From Vibrio brasiliensis LMG 20546 (GTDB taxonomy: Bacteria > Pseudomonadota > Gammaproteobacteria > Enterobacterales > Vibrionaceae), in NCBI RefSeq assembly GCF_000189255.1, contig NZ_AEVS01000090.1:1-64000 (forward strand): a stretch of 64,000 bases of DNA. Direction: 5' to 3'. The notes under the pieces were generated by a model. The model did no database searches, was not told where the DNA came from, and saw only the letters and a program-made list of their open reading frames with translations. Made by a program: the position numbers and the translations under genes. Below are positions 1 through 7,574 of the stretch, one piece after another (position 1 is the first letter of the stretch; the number at the start of each line of letters is the position of its first letter).

Positions 1-316
1 GCATATATGACCGCACAAGTAATAATTTACTTTGATCATCATCCACGATATCCACAGCCAATTCTAGATAATAATCAATTTTCTTATAGTTTATCTCACC
101 TATATTCCCCAACATCCCATAAAAATAGCAATCCGTTAGTTTTTTATACCCTTTATAGTCACCGTTATCGACATTTTCCTTTAAAACCTCACACTCCTTT
201 ACTATGTCAATCATTTCCAATTCTCTTTCTTTCGATAGTATATCGAATGATAACAATGACGAACTAGACACTAGAACAAAAATTATGTAATTAACAATAT
301 TTATAAATATCTTCAT
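1..316 (-). CDS. Partial secreted protein next to the Rhs locus (3' end outside window)
   Basis: An open frame begins with ATG at 316 and runs off the left edge without a stop, giving 105 codons. The first ~25 residues (MKIFINIVNYIIFVLVSSSS...) form a hydrophobic signal peptide or membrane anchor. The rest is acidic and tyrosine-rich, with a stretch GDYKGYKKLTDCYFYG that loosely resembles a Sel1/TPR-type helix pair. The same strand and low GC as the downstream orphan immunity genes suggest another Rhs-associated accessory or immunity protein. I do not recognise the family; the role is inferred from position only. Confidence 0.5.
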   Translation of the reverse strand, partial: MKIFINIVNYIIFVLVSSSSLLSFDILSKERELEMIDIVKECEVLKENVDNGDYKGYKKLTDCYFYGMLGNIGEINYKKIDYYLELAVDIVDDDQSKLLLVRSYM

Positions 317-390
317 TTTCTAACAAACAAGTAGATGCATGAATGCTCATGCGTCCAACATCGAATCTCTATTTACCCTGACAATATCTA

Positions 391-843
391 TTACTCAAAC
401 GGGTATAGATCCACATCTAAACTAGCACCAATGTTACTAATCCAATTAATATATTTTCTTTCAAAGGTTAGTGGCGGTGCATCTTCGCTGTAAATCGAAA
501 GTGATACTTGAATATACACGTCCGCTCTGTCAGACAACAATCTAATCGAATGTTCTTTATCTACAGCTCTCGTGAATAAGCTTTCAAGGTGATCTGCAAT
601 TGTTGAAGAATAATCGACTTCGGAATTTACTGTACAGCCATTATCTTTCTCAACTATTGAACCTAATTTCCTTCTATCACCAACATCCCACAGCTCATCA
701 AAGCTCATTCCAACCTGCCCGGAAATGTCTTTAGAAGAAACACTCTCATTCATAATACTTAATCTTGCATAAACTCTAATATTTACCTCACAAGTTATAA
801 ATATTGAAACCAGTAAACTCTCCAGGACCAATAGGCTTAACAA
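391..843 (-). CDS. DUF4279-like protein, probable orphan immunity gene
   Basis: About 150 codons. From residue ~22 (VNIRVYARLSI) to the C-terminus (GASLDVDLYPF) the layout fits the DUF4279 family: an N-terminal beta strand, a G-x-D/W segment (ELWDVGDRR), then a C-terminal strand ending in hydrophobic-D-hydrophobic-D. DUF4279 proteins are common beside polymorphic toxins. The frame has only a TTG start at 843. An ATG at 856, preceded by an AGATAGAG ribosome-site-like sequence, is one base out of frame across a T5 run, so the true gene may be 391..856 with a frameshift. It follows a toxin-tip remnant (881-1024), which supports a toxin-immunity pairing. Function is inferred. Confidence 0.55.
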   Translation of the reverse strand: MLSLLVLESLLVSIFITCEVNIRVYARLSIMNESVSSKDISGQVGMSFDELWDVGDRRKLGSIVEKDNGCTVNSEVDYSSTIADHLESLFTRAVDKEHSIRLLSDRADVYIQVSLSIYSEDAPPLTFERKYINWISNIGASLDVDLYPFE

Positions 844-880
844 AAAGTATTTCCATCTCTATCTTTGAATAAATCGTATT

Positions 881-1024
881 TTAATCATTATTCTTCGGCT
901 TCAAGTCGTGTAGATCTACTCCTTGACCTTACAATTTATCAATTTCACCTTTCGACAGTTTTTTATCATCTGCGCAACTTTCTGGAACACTCTTGTTATT
1001 TTGCCAACTCGGCCAATCACGTAA
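881..1024 (-). pseudogene. Remnant of a polymorphic toxin C-terminal tip
   Basis: On the minus strand an open stretch reads NLRDWPSWQNN, then PESCADDKKLSKGEIDKL, an in-frame TAA (929-931), then GQGVDLHDLKPKN and a final TAA. The KLSKGEIxKL...G-D-HDLKPK pattern is typical of the start of short Rhs/polymorphic toxin tips. The internal TAA probably replaces a lysine AAA codon. Frames upstream (1025-1110) are also broken. It sits immediately before the DUF4279-like gene, so the two probably formed a toxin-immunity pair. No start codon of its own; scored as a dead fragment. Confidence 0.5.
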
Positions 1025-1112
1025 GTTAGGTATTAAGGTGTTTTACCCTTTGGCAAAAGAAATAACTGATCCGATTAGCATTTTCTGGAAACAAAGCCCT
1101 ATCATTTAAATT

Positions 1113-1445
1113 TCAATGGCATATTAATGTATAATTAGGGCTCTGATTGAGTAAGCTACTACTTTTTTTAAGAGTCATATAGCTCTTATCAATTTCGCAC
1201 GCTGGTAGTGCATAACCAGAAATTTTCTCACCATTTGTAATCCCCTTAAACCTGCATACATTGTTTGATTCAGCGCCATTAGCAAGTTTAATTGTTGATT
1301 TACAATAAACCTTCTTAATTTCAAACTCTTCTATCTCCCTCGAACCACTCCCTACTAGAGTTAATTGGAACATCATAAAAACCAGTACAAACGCAGTCAC
1401 TGCAGCTAACATCATTTTAATTTGGGTTTTCAGATTATTTCTCAC
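1113..1445 (-). CDS. Small membrane-anchored protein, probable Rhs immunity protein
   Basis: 110 codons from a GTG at 1445. AAGGAG lies six bases upstream, and the start overlaps the TAA of the preceding Rhs tip remnant (1435-1437), the tight coupling expected of toxin and immunity genes. Residues ~11-31 are strongly hydrophobic (MMLAAVTAFVLVFMMFQLTL), one membrane segment or uncleaved signal. The remainder is extracytoplasmic in character with four cysteines (VYCKSTIK, NNVCRFKG, PACEID, final ICH), possibly two disulfides. An in-frame start 15 codons earlier exists but lacks a better ribosome site. Family not recognised. Confidence 0.55.
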   Translation of the reverse strand: MRNNLKTQIKMMLAAVTAFVLVFMMFQLTLVGSGSREIEEFEIKKVYCKSTIKLANGAESNNVCRFKGITNGEKISGYALPACEIDKSYMTLKKSSSLLNQSPNYTLICH

Positions 1446-1800
1446 ATACAACTCCTTTGACCAATCGACTATACGCGTCAACTCCCACACATAGTGGCCT
1501 CGATGGTGGAAACAATGTACTAGCCATGTCGGCTACCGTTTGTGTATATCCAGCAGCATCACATGCTTTTTTCTTAGCTTTTTTTTCACCTTTTTCAATA
1601 CTGTCTTTTACCTCTTGCGGGTAATAATCCTCTGTAGGCCTATTGGGTATAGATGGTATTGGGAATGCTTGCTTCCCATCCGGATCTACATACCCTAACG
1701 GGTCACCATTTACATACCATAGAGGTTAAGCCAGGTCCCTAAGTTGAATATATGTAATCGAGGCACATACACAGAATTATTTACAGGGTCACTTGCCCGC
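1435..1800 (-). pseudogene. Degenerate Rhs core end plus toxin-tip fragment
   Basis: Reading the minus strand and correcting one base at ~1727, the sequence gives YVNGDPLGYVDPDGKQAF, which matches the YVDGDPLGYVDPDGR hallmark at the end of the Rhs core seen in the larger copy (4260-4330). A variable tip of ~75 codons follows, lysine-rich (KKAKKKACDAAGYTQ) and ending LVKGVVCEK-stop at 1435. Upstream, HIFNLGTWLNLYG is a collapsed version of the core MPNLGRWLNRDP...NLYAY, with about ten codons deleted. This is a core-tip junction left after recombination. It overlaps the start of the small membrane protein gene at 1445. Confidence 0.6.
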
Positions 1801-1868
1801 CTCTTTCGTAATTTTGCTGATATCCCCTCCCTTATAAACGAATCCATAGTTTATAATCACAGCAATGA

Positions 1869-2395
1869 TTAACCTTCTAGTAAATATAAAAGATACTCTA
1901 AATCTGACATAAATGATTTTTCATCATCACCTAAATCTTCATTGTTTCTTAAAGACAAGTATTTTTCCTCTACCATTGACTTACATTTCGATACAACTTC
2001 ACTATCTATAGTACCCTCTATGTTTTCAATTGCATCCAAAGCATTCAACCTAGACTCCAAAGTATCATTAACTACATAGTGAGTCAGCTCATACAAGTAT
2101 TCTTTCGCATTGAACTTTGAAATGGCGTACAGTATAGTTCCTCTTCTTCTGTAATTATCTTCTGACTTTATACAAGCAAAAAGGCACTCTAGAAAACTAT
2201 CATCACCAATATCCCTCACTATCAAAGCCATGTTGTTTTTTACAAGATGCGAGCTAGTTAAAATTATATTTTTCTTAATAAATATCCCTATTTCATTTCT
2301 ATCAACACACTCCAATTCATCAGTTTTTTTTTCAGATCTATATAACTAGTTTCTTCACTACATAAACTTCTCTTAAAATTTGAAACTAAACTCAT
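1869..2395 (-). CDS. Probable immunity protein, helical-repeat type, frameshifted at an A9 tract
   Basis: The open stretch 1869-2315 encodes ~148 residues of alpha-helical character (DSFLECLFACIKSEDNYRRRG, then ISKFNAKEYLYELTHYV, then LESRLNALDAIENI), like short HEAT-type repeats. It has no ATG near its beginning, only TTG at 2315. One frame over, an ATG at 2395 opens MSLVSNFKRSLCSEE and runs into a run of nine A (plus-strand T at 2324-2332). One base more or less there joins both parts into a ~175-residue protein. Its place among Rhs fragments suggests immunity; that is inference. The tract could be a true lesion, a phase-variable switch or a sequencing error. Confidence 0.5.
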
Positions 2396-2504
2396 AATAA
2401 TACAACCTAGTAATTAGTATCCACGTGGTTTTACTAAACCTTTTCAGATATCATATAACTCTTCAACATTGGTTCTTGACTCTAAGTAAAATCCGTCATC
2501 AATT

Positions 2505-3035
2505 CTAAGTATCCAAAAAATACAGGTCCATTGCTTCTGCAATAAGTTTTATTTTTTCGATATTTCTCAAATCATAAGAATATAAATAATTTGTATAATC
2601 CCAACCTTCAAAATAGCTTATGCCTAAGGTTGGGATAACCAATCTATATAGGTATTTTGAGCGTATAGGGTATCTGCTTTGTTTTAAAACGGAGATTGCA
2701 CACTCCCTATTTGAGAAATTCCTATATGAAACTCTTCTTTTTCTTCCTCTGCCAACCACTCTAAATGTATAACACTCATAGTTATCAATTAAATAATATA
2801 AAAATACATCCAGCTTTTTTAGATACATATCTATAACGTCATCAGAATAAAGGTGTAGTTTTTCATATTCATTTTCTAACAACCAGTGATCAAATACAGA
2901 AATCGCTCCAGACTCACATTCTTCCTGTATAGAATCGCAACCGTCATTTATTCTTATAAGATTGGGAAATACTGAACTTAGTTCTTTTTGCATAGCTTTT
3001 GAAACATTAAATGTTCGTCTACTATTTGTTCTCAT
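2505..3035 (-). CDS. Probable Rhs immunity protein, unknown family
   Basis: 176 residues from an ATG at 3035, one base after the TAA of the Rhs fragment upstream, the spacing of a toxin-immunity pair. The protein is rich in Y, R and L and has no signal peptide or membrane segment. It ends MDLYFLDT-stop, but the alternative frame after a T6 run (plus-strand A at 2515-2520) continues ILRIDDGFYLESRTNVEEL and stops at 2444, and this also looks like real protein. The original gene may therefore be ~20 codons longer and lightly truncated by a one-base indel. I do not recognise the family. Confidence 0.55.
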   Translation of the reverse strand: MRTNSRRTFNVSKAMQKELSSVFPNLIRINDGCDSIQEECESGAISVFDHWLLENEYEKLHLYSDDVIDMYLKKLDVFLYYLIDNYECYTFRVVGRGRKRRVSYRNFSNRECAISVLKQSRYPIRSKYLYRLVIPTLGISYFEGWDYTNYLYSYDLRNIEKIKLIAEAMDLYFLDT

Positions 3036-3036
3036 A

Positions 3037-3431
3037 TTAACATCTTAATTTCTTGCCATCTTCATTATAAGTCCCATCTCTATATTTTCCATGACCAAGA
3101 TGGTTAGTCATGTAATAAGTATTTTGCTGGCTCTGCTGACGCATTAATAAGCCAGCAACACCGCCTTTTCTATCTGGTCGCCACACATTGCTTGCTAAAA
3201 TGTTGTTTTCGCTGTCACGCTCTTGAAGCTCAATAAGACCTAAGCGAACAAAACGTTTATCTGCAGTTTTAATATTGTTTTCAAAGCGCTGATACACTCT
3301 TAGAAAATGATCGTGACCATATTCAAAGCGCTCCTCAACCTGAGCGCCATTTTTCTCGAAACGAATCTCGGTCAGTCTGTTTTCAGCGTCATTTAAAATA
3401 GCAATACCTGAATTTGTAAAAATAACATTTC
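3037..3431 (-). pseudogene. Rhs core fragment with a residual toxin-tip end
   Basis: Contains the Rhs core segment from NDAENRLTEIRFEKNG through RVYQRFENNIKTADKRF and LLMRQQSQQNTYYMTNHLGH, almost identical to residues in the middle of the larger Rhs gene. After HLGH it jumps to GKYRDGTYNEDGKKLRC-stop, only 17 codons that look like the last part of a nuclease-type toxin tip. The usual rest of the core (RGYSPYGR...YVDPDG) is absent. It is therefore a recombination product that keeps the end of one tip and its immunity gene (2505-3035) while losing the toxic domain. No start codon or signal peptide. Confidence 0.65.
3090..3392 (-). repeat. Rhs core direct repeat, copy 1
   Basis: This 303-bp stretch aligns without gaps to 4542-4844 at a constant offset of 1452 bases. 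By eye there are about eight mismatches. The repeat ends abruptly at both sides, where the flanking sequences diverge. Same orientation as copy 2. Confidence 0.85.
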
Positions 3432-3442
3432 AAGTTAAATGG

Positions 3443-3952
3443 TTAAAGGTCTTCTAGCATTTTTTGCTCTTCAAAAACTGAAACATCATACAACTCAGAG
3501 CAGTATTCTAGAAGGTTAAATAATACCTCTTTTTGTTCATCACTTAGAAAATGAAAGTCATAGCTTTCACTAAAACCAGAACCTTGAATATAAAGTAATA
3601 AAAACGGCATCATTTTCTCATGCCCAATACGTTGTTTTATTATATATTTACACAAAGATGGTAACAGCCATTTCATGCCTTCGTTACTTACACATAAATA
3701 CTCGTCATAATATTCAGCCAAATTATTAACATCACTATCCAATACCCCTACAGGTATTCTGTCACTGATCATCTTTCTGATAATATTAGTTTTACCGACG
3801 GCAAAAAAAGCGTCTACATCTGGACACCGAACATCTGGAAAAGCTTTGTTAAAACGTCTGTTAAGCTCACCTTTGTCAATATAGCCCCAATACTCCACAA
3901 TCCTATTCCCCTTAAGATTATTGACACTCCATAACTTCTCTAGCTCGTTCAC
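3443..3952 (-). CDS. Probable immunity protein for the adjacent Rhs tip
   Basis: 169 residues from a GTG at 3952 with AGAAG upstream. The start lies 17 bases after the stop of the Rhs reading frame at 3970, or inside the tip if its frameshift is corrected. The protein has no signal peptide. Its C-terminal half (NEGMKWLLPSLCKYII, then FLLLYIQGSG, then FHFLSDEQKEVLFNLLEY) resembles in outline the small DUF6714-type proteins, in which a leucine-proline segment precedes an F-x-x-L-x-x-x-Q-x-x-x-hydrophobic helix. That family match is weak. Cognate immunity to the tip at 3918-4250 is inferred from adjacency. Confidence 0.55.
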   Translation of the reverse strand: MNELEKLWSVNNLKGNRIVEYWGYIDKGELNRRFNKAFPDVRCPDVDAFFAVGKTNIIRKMISDRIPVGVLDSDVNNLAEYYDEYLCVSNEGMKWLLPSLCKYIIKQRIGHEKMMPFLLLYIQGSGFSESYDFHFLSDEQKEVLFNLLEYCSELYDVSVFEEQKMLEDL

Positions 3953-5621
3953 AGTCTTCTGCTAACCTATTATACTTTTTCGCCCTTCTCTGAGCTTCTT
4001 TGATAGCTTGTGTGTCTTCCTGGCCAAAATTTTTCATCCCACTGTGCTCTAAGGTGGGCACACATATTAGCTTGGTGTGCTTCATTTCTGTAGTCTTGGC
4101 ACTCATCACCAGAAGGAGGAAGTTCGGGACCACAGGAGTTTTTATAATAGTCATACATTACACTTGCTTCGCGGTCATCTACCCAACCTTTTTCCGGACT
4201 AGCATTCGTCATTGTGTTTGTTGGCGGAAATATCGGCAAAGCCGGTGGAGGAGTAACCATCGCTAAACGCCCATCCGGATCCACATACCCTAACGGGTCA
4301 CCATCCACATACGCATAAAGGTTTATCCCTCCTTGCTCTTGTAGTGGATCGCGGTTAAGCCAACGTCCTAAGTTGGGCATGTAAAAGCGATAACCAAAGT
4401 AAACTATACCACTGGTAAAATCGCTGCGTTTGGTCGACATACCAAACGGCTGTAGAACGAAATCATCGCCACTTACTCGACCGTAAGGCGAATAACCTCG
4501 CTGGCTGAGTCTTTCTCCGGCCTGGTCAAACACACCATAGACATGACCAAGATGGTTAGTCATGTAATAAGTATTTTGCTGGCTCTGCTGACGCATTAAT
4601 AAGCCAGCGACACCGCCTTTTCTATCTGGTCGCCATACATTGTTTGCTAATACGTTGTTTTCGCTGTCACGCTCTTGAAGCTCAATAAGACCTAAGCGAA
4701 CAAAACGTTTCTCTGCGGTTTTAATATTGTTTTCAAAGCGCTGATACACTCTTAGAAAATGATCGTGACCATATTCAAAGCGCTCCTCAACCTGAGCGCC
4801 ATTTTGCTCGAAACGAATCTCGGTCAGTCTGTTTTCAGCGTCATAGTCTGCGACAAATGGAACCTCACCTGGTAACAAGCCTTGAATTAAATTCCCGTCT
4901 GCATCGTAAATAAAAGCCTTGCTATCACCATCCCACGAGGAAATCTGGTTAAGCGAATTGTACGTGGCTTGTACTTGTGGTCTCTCTAGAGGAAGTAACT
5001 CGCTAGACTCTAATTGGGTGAGTTTACCTGCAACGTCAAAACCGAAAACAAAGTTACCGACAGTCTTCTCACCTTTTCGATACTCCAATTTGGAGATATC
5101 ACCAATGTCGTCAAAACTTAATACCTGTTCCATACCGTTGGGGTACGTCAAACGACTGGCTACATTTTGCGGTGTATCGTCGTAAGTGATTTCAAACACT
5201 TGCTCTAACGCTGATACACTGGTCAAACGCCCAAATGTATCGTACTGATACTTGCCAAAGTTAAGACCGTTTAACGTGAGTGCTGAAACACGGTTGAGCT
5301 TATCAAAATCTAGCTCTATGGTATCGTCCTGCCACGGGCCATCGATACGCTTAAGTCGACTATCCTGAAATTGAATATTGCACCATTGGCTGGTTCATTC
5401 AGAACGGGTCTACTTAAATGCGCCCCATTAGAGCCATATAAAACACTTAAGCGATTTCCCAGAGCGTCTAGGTTATGATAGTTATGCTTCTCATCTCTCG
5501 TTTCTGCAACCAACTGTCCGCGCAAGTTGTAACGATAATCAACTTGGTTTGCATTAGCGCTAAAACAGAAAACAGAAATAAGTAAAAGGCAGAGTTTTCG
5601 ATGTATATATAGTACAGGCAC
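3918..5621 (-). pseudogene. Short Rhs/YD-repeat toxin gene with two frameshifts
   Basis: It begins at ATG 5621 with a signal peptide (MPVLYIHRKLCLLLISVFCF) followed by YD-repeat sequence (VDYRYNLRGQLVAETRD, LDALGNRLSVLYGS). Near 5370-5380 the frame changes, and the second frame continues SRLKRIDGPWQDDT and DTFGRLTSVSALEQ without interruption. The core then shows ENRLTEIRFEQNG, HLGHVYGVFDQAG, FGYRFYMPNLGRWLNRDPL and the end signature YVDGDPLGYVDPDGR. The tip after that is ~95 residues with paired cysteines (PPSGDECQDYRN, QANMCAHL). In the current frame it ends GEKV at 3970; a one-base slip in the A5/T4 tract at 4026-4034 would instead give FGQEDTQAIKEAQRRAKK... ending at 3918. At ~560 residues it is far shorter than full Rhs proteins (usually over 1200). 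Confidence 0.7.
4542..4844 (-). repeat. Rhs core direct repeat, copy 2
   Basis: Second copy of the 303-bp core segment found at 3090-3392, about 97% identical by eye and gap-free. It lies inside the larger Rhs gene. Recombination between the copies would delete 1452 bases, including the tip and the immunity gene at 3443-3952. Confidence 0.85.
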
Positions 5622-5907
5622 AAAGCTCGAAGAGTTTAATTAATGACTAATATCGATCATATAAAAACTATCAAGCAAGATGAAATCATCAGATTTTATA
5701 CCAGCATAAGACCTCCTTATACCCTTGCTACTGCATAGTTACACGCATTAGTGAAACTAAGATCGAATCAGCCACTCACGAGTTTCGTATTTATATTCTC
5801 AATGAGGGTAGATAGATAATATTTTCGGGATTGATTCTGAGGCGCTGTTTTTCATATGGTAAAAACAAACAGTGCCCCAACCGGAGCGCTTTTGTTATTT
5901 AAGTGGG
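5622..5907. other. Intergenic, no gene seen
   Basis: Upstream region of the Rhs gene. It is AT-rich with many stops in all frames. No terminator or clear promoter could be assigned; a short self-complementary stretch (GCGCTGTTTTT ... AAAAACAAACAGTGCCCC) lies near 5850-5880. Confidence 0.4.
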
Positions 5908-6000
5908 TTATTCCCAATTAAGGTAACTTTACCTAACATGCCACTACGCATTACGTCGAAGCCTTGTTGGAAGTCATCAATCTTGCAATGGTGAGTGATA
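5908..6000 (-). pseudogene. Displaced copy of the tdh 3' end
   Basis: These 93 bases repeat the last ~31 codons of tdh (7575-7667) in the same orientation, including the stop codon. By eye there are four substitutions and one single-base deletion. Similarity ends sharply at 6000. The deletion breaks the reading frame close to the stop. It lies 1.6 kb beyond the real tdh end with the Fic gene in between, which looks like the outer end of an element inserted at tdh. Confidence 0.85.
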
Positions 6001-6025
6001 TGCCACCACAGCCCCAGAAAAGTGA

Positions 6026-6259
6026 TACGTTACTCTCGCCGACTCAAAAGGCCATTCACCAAATGATGAATTCACAACTGTAGAGGCCGAATCAAGAGGC
6101 GGTCATACCTTTGAATGGTGGCTAATGAAGAGTCCGAATGTTGGTGAGATTGTCGCTCCCACCAAGCTTCGGAGCAAAATCATTGAGAATCTCAATGCAA
6201 GTTCAAGACAATATGAGACGAACGACTTGTCAGCTGCGTCATTGGAGACGCACTCATAG
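6026..6259 (+). pseudogene. Open fragment of an unknown protein
   Basis: Plus-strand frame with 77 codons between TGA (6023) and TAG (6257), without a convincing start codon. The composition is protein-like: [20 protein letters not shown], then GGHTFEWWLMKSPNVGEIV, then PTKLRSKIIENLNASSRQ. It does not continue past the tdh-like repeat on its left, so it appears to be the 3' remnant of a gene cut off there. Family not recognised. It may be chance, but codon content and length argue for a real remnant. Confidence 0.35.
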
Positions 6260-6268
6260 CACCGAAAC

Positions 6269-7372
6269 TTAACCTATATCAGTCAGAACATATCGCGTAC
6301 TTCGCCCTGCCCCAGATTTTTCTAAACACCCCTGCTCAACTAGTGCTGTTAAATGACGAGTCGCGGTAGGTTTGCTGACTTTGGCAACTTTGTGATATTG
6401 AGATGTATTGATCCCATCCGTAAAGTCACCATCAAGCATTCTATTGAGTACATTCACTTGCTCTGTTGCTAGTTGGGTTTGATCGATACGACGCCAAAAG
6501 TTGGCCTTAAATACCGTTTGTTCAATCTCTTTTAAAGCTTCATCAAAGGTTTCATTTAGGGTGTCAAAAAACCATACAACCCAAGCCGTAATATCAACAT
6601 CACCCTTTTGAGTTTCCTCTAAGATCTCGTAGTAACTTTTGCGGTTTGCCAAAATACCTACCGACATCGCATAGAAACGAACCGATTGTTGTTCAGCTTG
6701 TGCCAACGCCAAGTCCGTAAGCAAACGAGTGATTCGGCCATTGCCATCATCAAGTGGGTGCAGAGTGACAAACCACAGATGTGTGATAGCTGCTCGAAGT
6801 AATGGATCAATAGTGGTGTCTTGTTTTGAGGCATTAAACCACTCTACGAACTGTGTAAGCTCAGCGTCTAGTATCTCACGTCCAGGCGCTTCAAAGTGAA
6901 CAATGGGTCTATCGATTCGACCAGAAACAACCTGCATAGGTGCCGCCCCCCTGAGCCGGCCCCCAACCACCGGATTAAACATGGTGTAACCTTCAGGAAA
7001 AAGTCTATCGTGCCAGTGCAAGATTCTTTCTAGTGTAAGGGGATCGTCCAGATTATCGACAGCGTCCAGCATAATCTCAGCAAGTCCGTCTGTTTGTTCT
7101 GTTGTTGGAAAAGGACGTTCTTCTGTCAAACCAAGTTTATTAGCTAATGATGAGCGAACAGAAAACGCGTTGAGTTTTTCACCTTCAATTGCGCTGGAAT
7201 GAATAATGTTTGCTAGCAAGGTATCAAGCATACTTTCTTTCTGGTCTTGAGGCTGACTTGTCATCTTTCCCAGTAAGATGCCTTGGTTTAAGCGTGTCTG
7301 TCTAAGTAAGGGCTCTACGACTGTTCTATCCCAGTTAAATTTAGGCCAATTAGGTTGTTGCCAGATCCACAT
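6269..7372 (-). CDS. Fic family protein (AMP-transferase) with C-terminal winged helix
   Basis: 367 residues. The Fic core motif HPLDDGNGRITR is at ~205-216; the usual phenylalanine after HP is leucine here. An N-terminal inhibitory motif of the (S/T)xxxE(G/N) type is visible as S59-SAI-E63-G64 (class II Fic, self-inhibited). The N-terminus (MWIWQQPNWPKF) fits the DUF4172 segment of this subfamily. The C-terminal ~60 residues (TSQYHKVAKVSKPTATRHLT) form a winged helix-turn-helix, so the protein can probably bind DNA. Family members transfer AMP from ATP to hydroxyl side chains of target proteins. It is a single gene with two inverted repeats upstream, consistent with autoregulation. It lies inside the apparent insertion at tdh. 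Confidence 0.9.
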   Translation of the reverse strand: MWIWQQPNWPKFNWDRTVVEPLLRQTRLNQGILLGKMTSQPQDQKESMLDTLLANIIHSSAIEGEKLNAFSVRSSLANKLGLTEERPFPTTEQTDGLAEIMLDAVDNLDDPLTLERILHWHDRLFPEGYTMFNPVVGGRLRGAAPMQVVSGRIDRPIVHFEAPGREILDAELTQFVEWFNASKQDTTIDPLLRAAITHLWFVTLHPLDDGNGRITRLLTDLALAQAEQQSVRFYAMSVGILANRKSYYEILEETQKGDVDITAWVVWFFDTLNETFDEALKEIEQTVFKANFWRRIDQTQLATEQVNVLNRMLDGDFTDGINTSQYHKVAKVSKPTATRHLTALVEQGCLEKSGAGRSTRYVLTDIG

Positions 7373-7403
7373 ATCGATACCTTGATTCGAAAGCTCATGT
7401 TTT

Positions 7404-7459
7404 TCAAATCACATTATGATGTGAATACCAGTATTATTCAAATCAAATTGTGATTCGAA
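7404..7459 (-). promoter_or_regulatory. Paired inverted repeats upstream of the Fic gene
   Basis: Two similar imperfect palindromes, TTCAAATCACATTATGATGT (from 7404, ending GAA near 7425) and TTCAAATCAAATTGTGATTC (from 7438), lie 33-34 bases apart, about three helical turns, just before the Fic start. They look like operator half-site pairs, perhaps for the Fic protein's own winged helix. Function is inferred. Confidence 0.5.
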
Positions 7460-7520
7460 TAATTGTATTAATCGAATCATTAATTAGGGGATAGCGTGGC
7501 GACTTGTCGGTTTTCAAACG

Positions 7521-7553
7521 AAAAAAGGCGACAGTTTAACCTGTCGCCTTTTA
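7521..7553 (-). terminator. Rho-independent terminator of kbl-tdh
   Basis: Perfect 10-bp-plus stem GGCGACAG/CTGTCGCC with a TTTAAC loop. On the minus strand it is followed by a run of six T. It lies 22 bases past the tdh stop. Confidence 0.9.
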
Positions 7554-7574
7554 CTAATAAGAGCCTAAATCCTC

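Noticed and set aside
7-267. Plus-strand open frame of 86 codons at the left edge
   Set aside because: It lies antisense to the better-supported minus-strand gene at 1-316, which has a signal peptide and natural composition; the plus frame is histidine/proline-rich and looks like a shadow.
3918-4154. Separate small gene in the second frame of the Rhs tip
   Set aside because: It has no ribosome site, and its downstream half is better read as the frameshifted continuation of the Rhs tip.
4000-5185. Plus-strand frames within the Rhs gene (4000-4266 and 4919-5185)
   Set aside because: They are antisense to clear Rhs YD-repeat sequence and have no ribosome sites or protein-like features.
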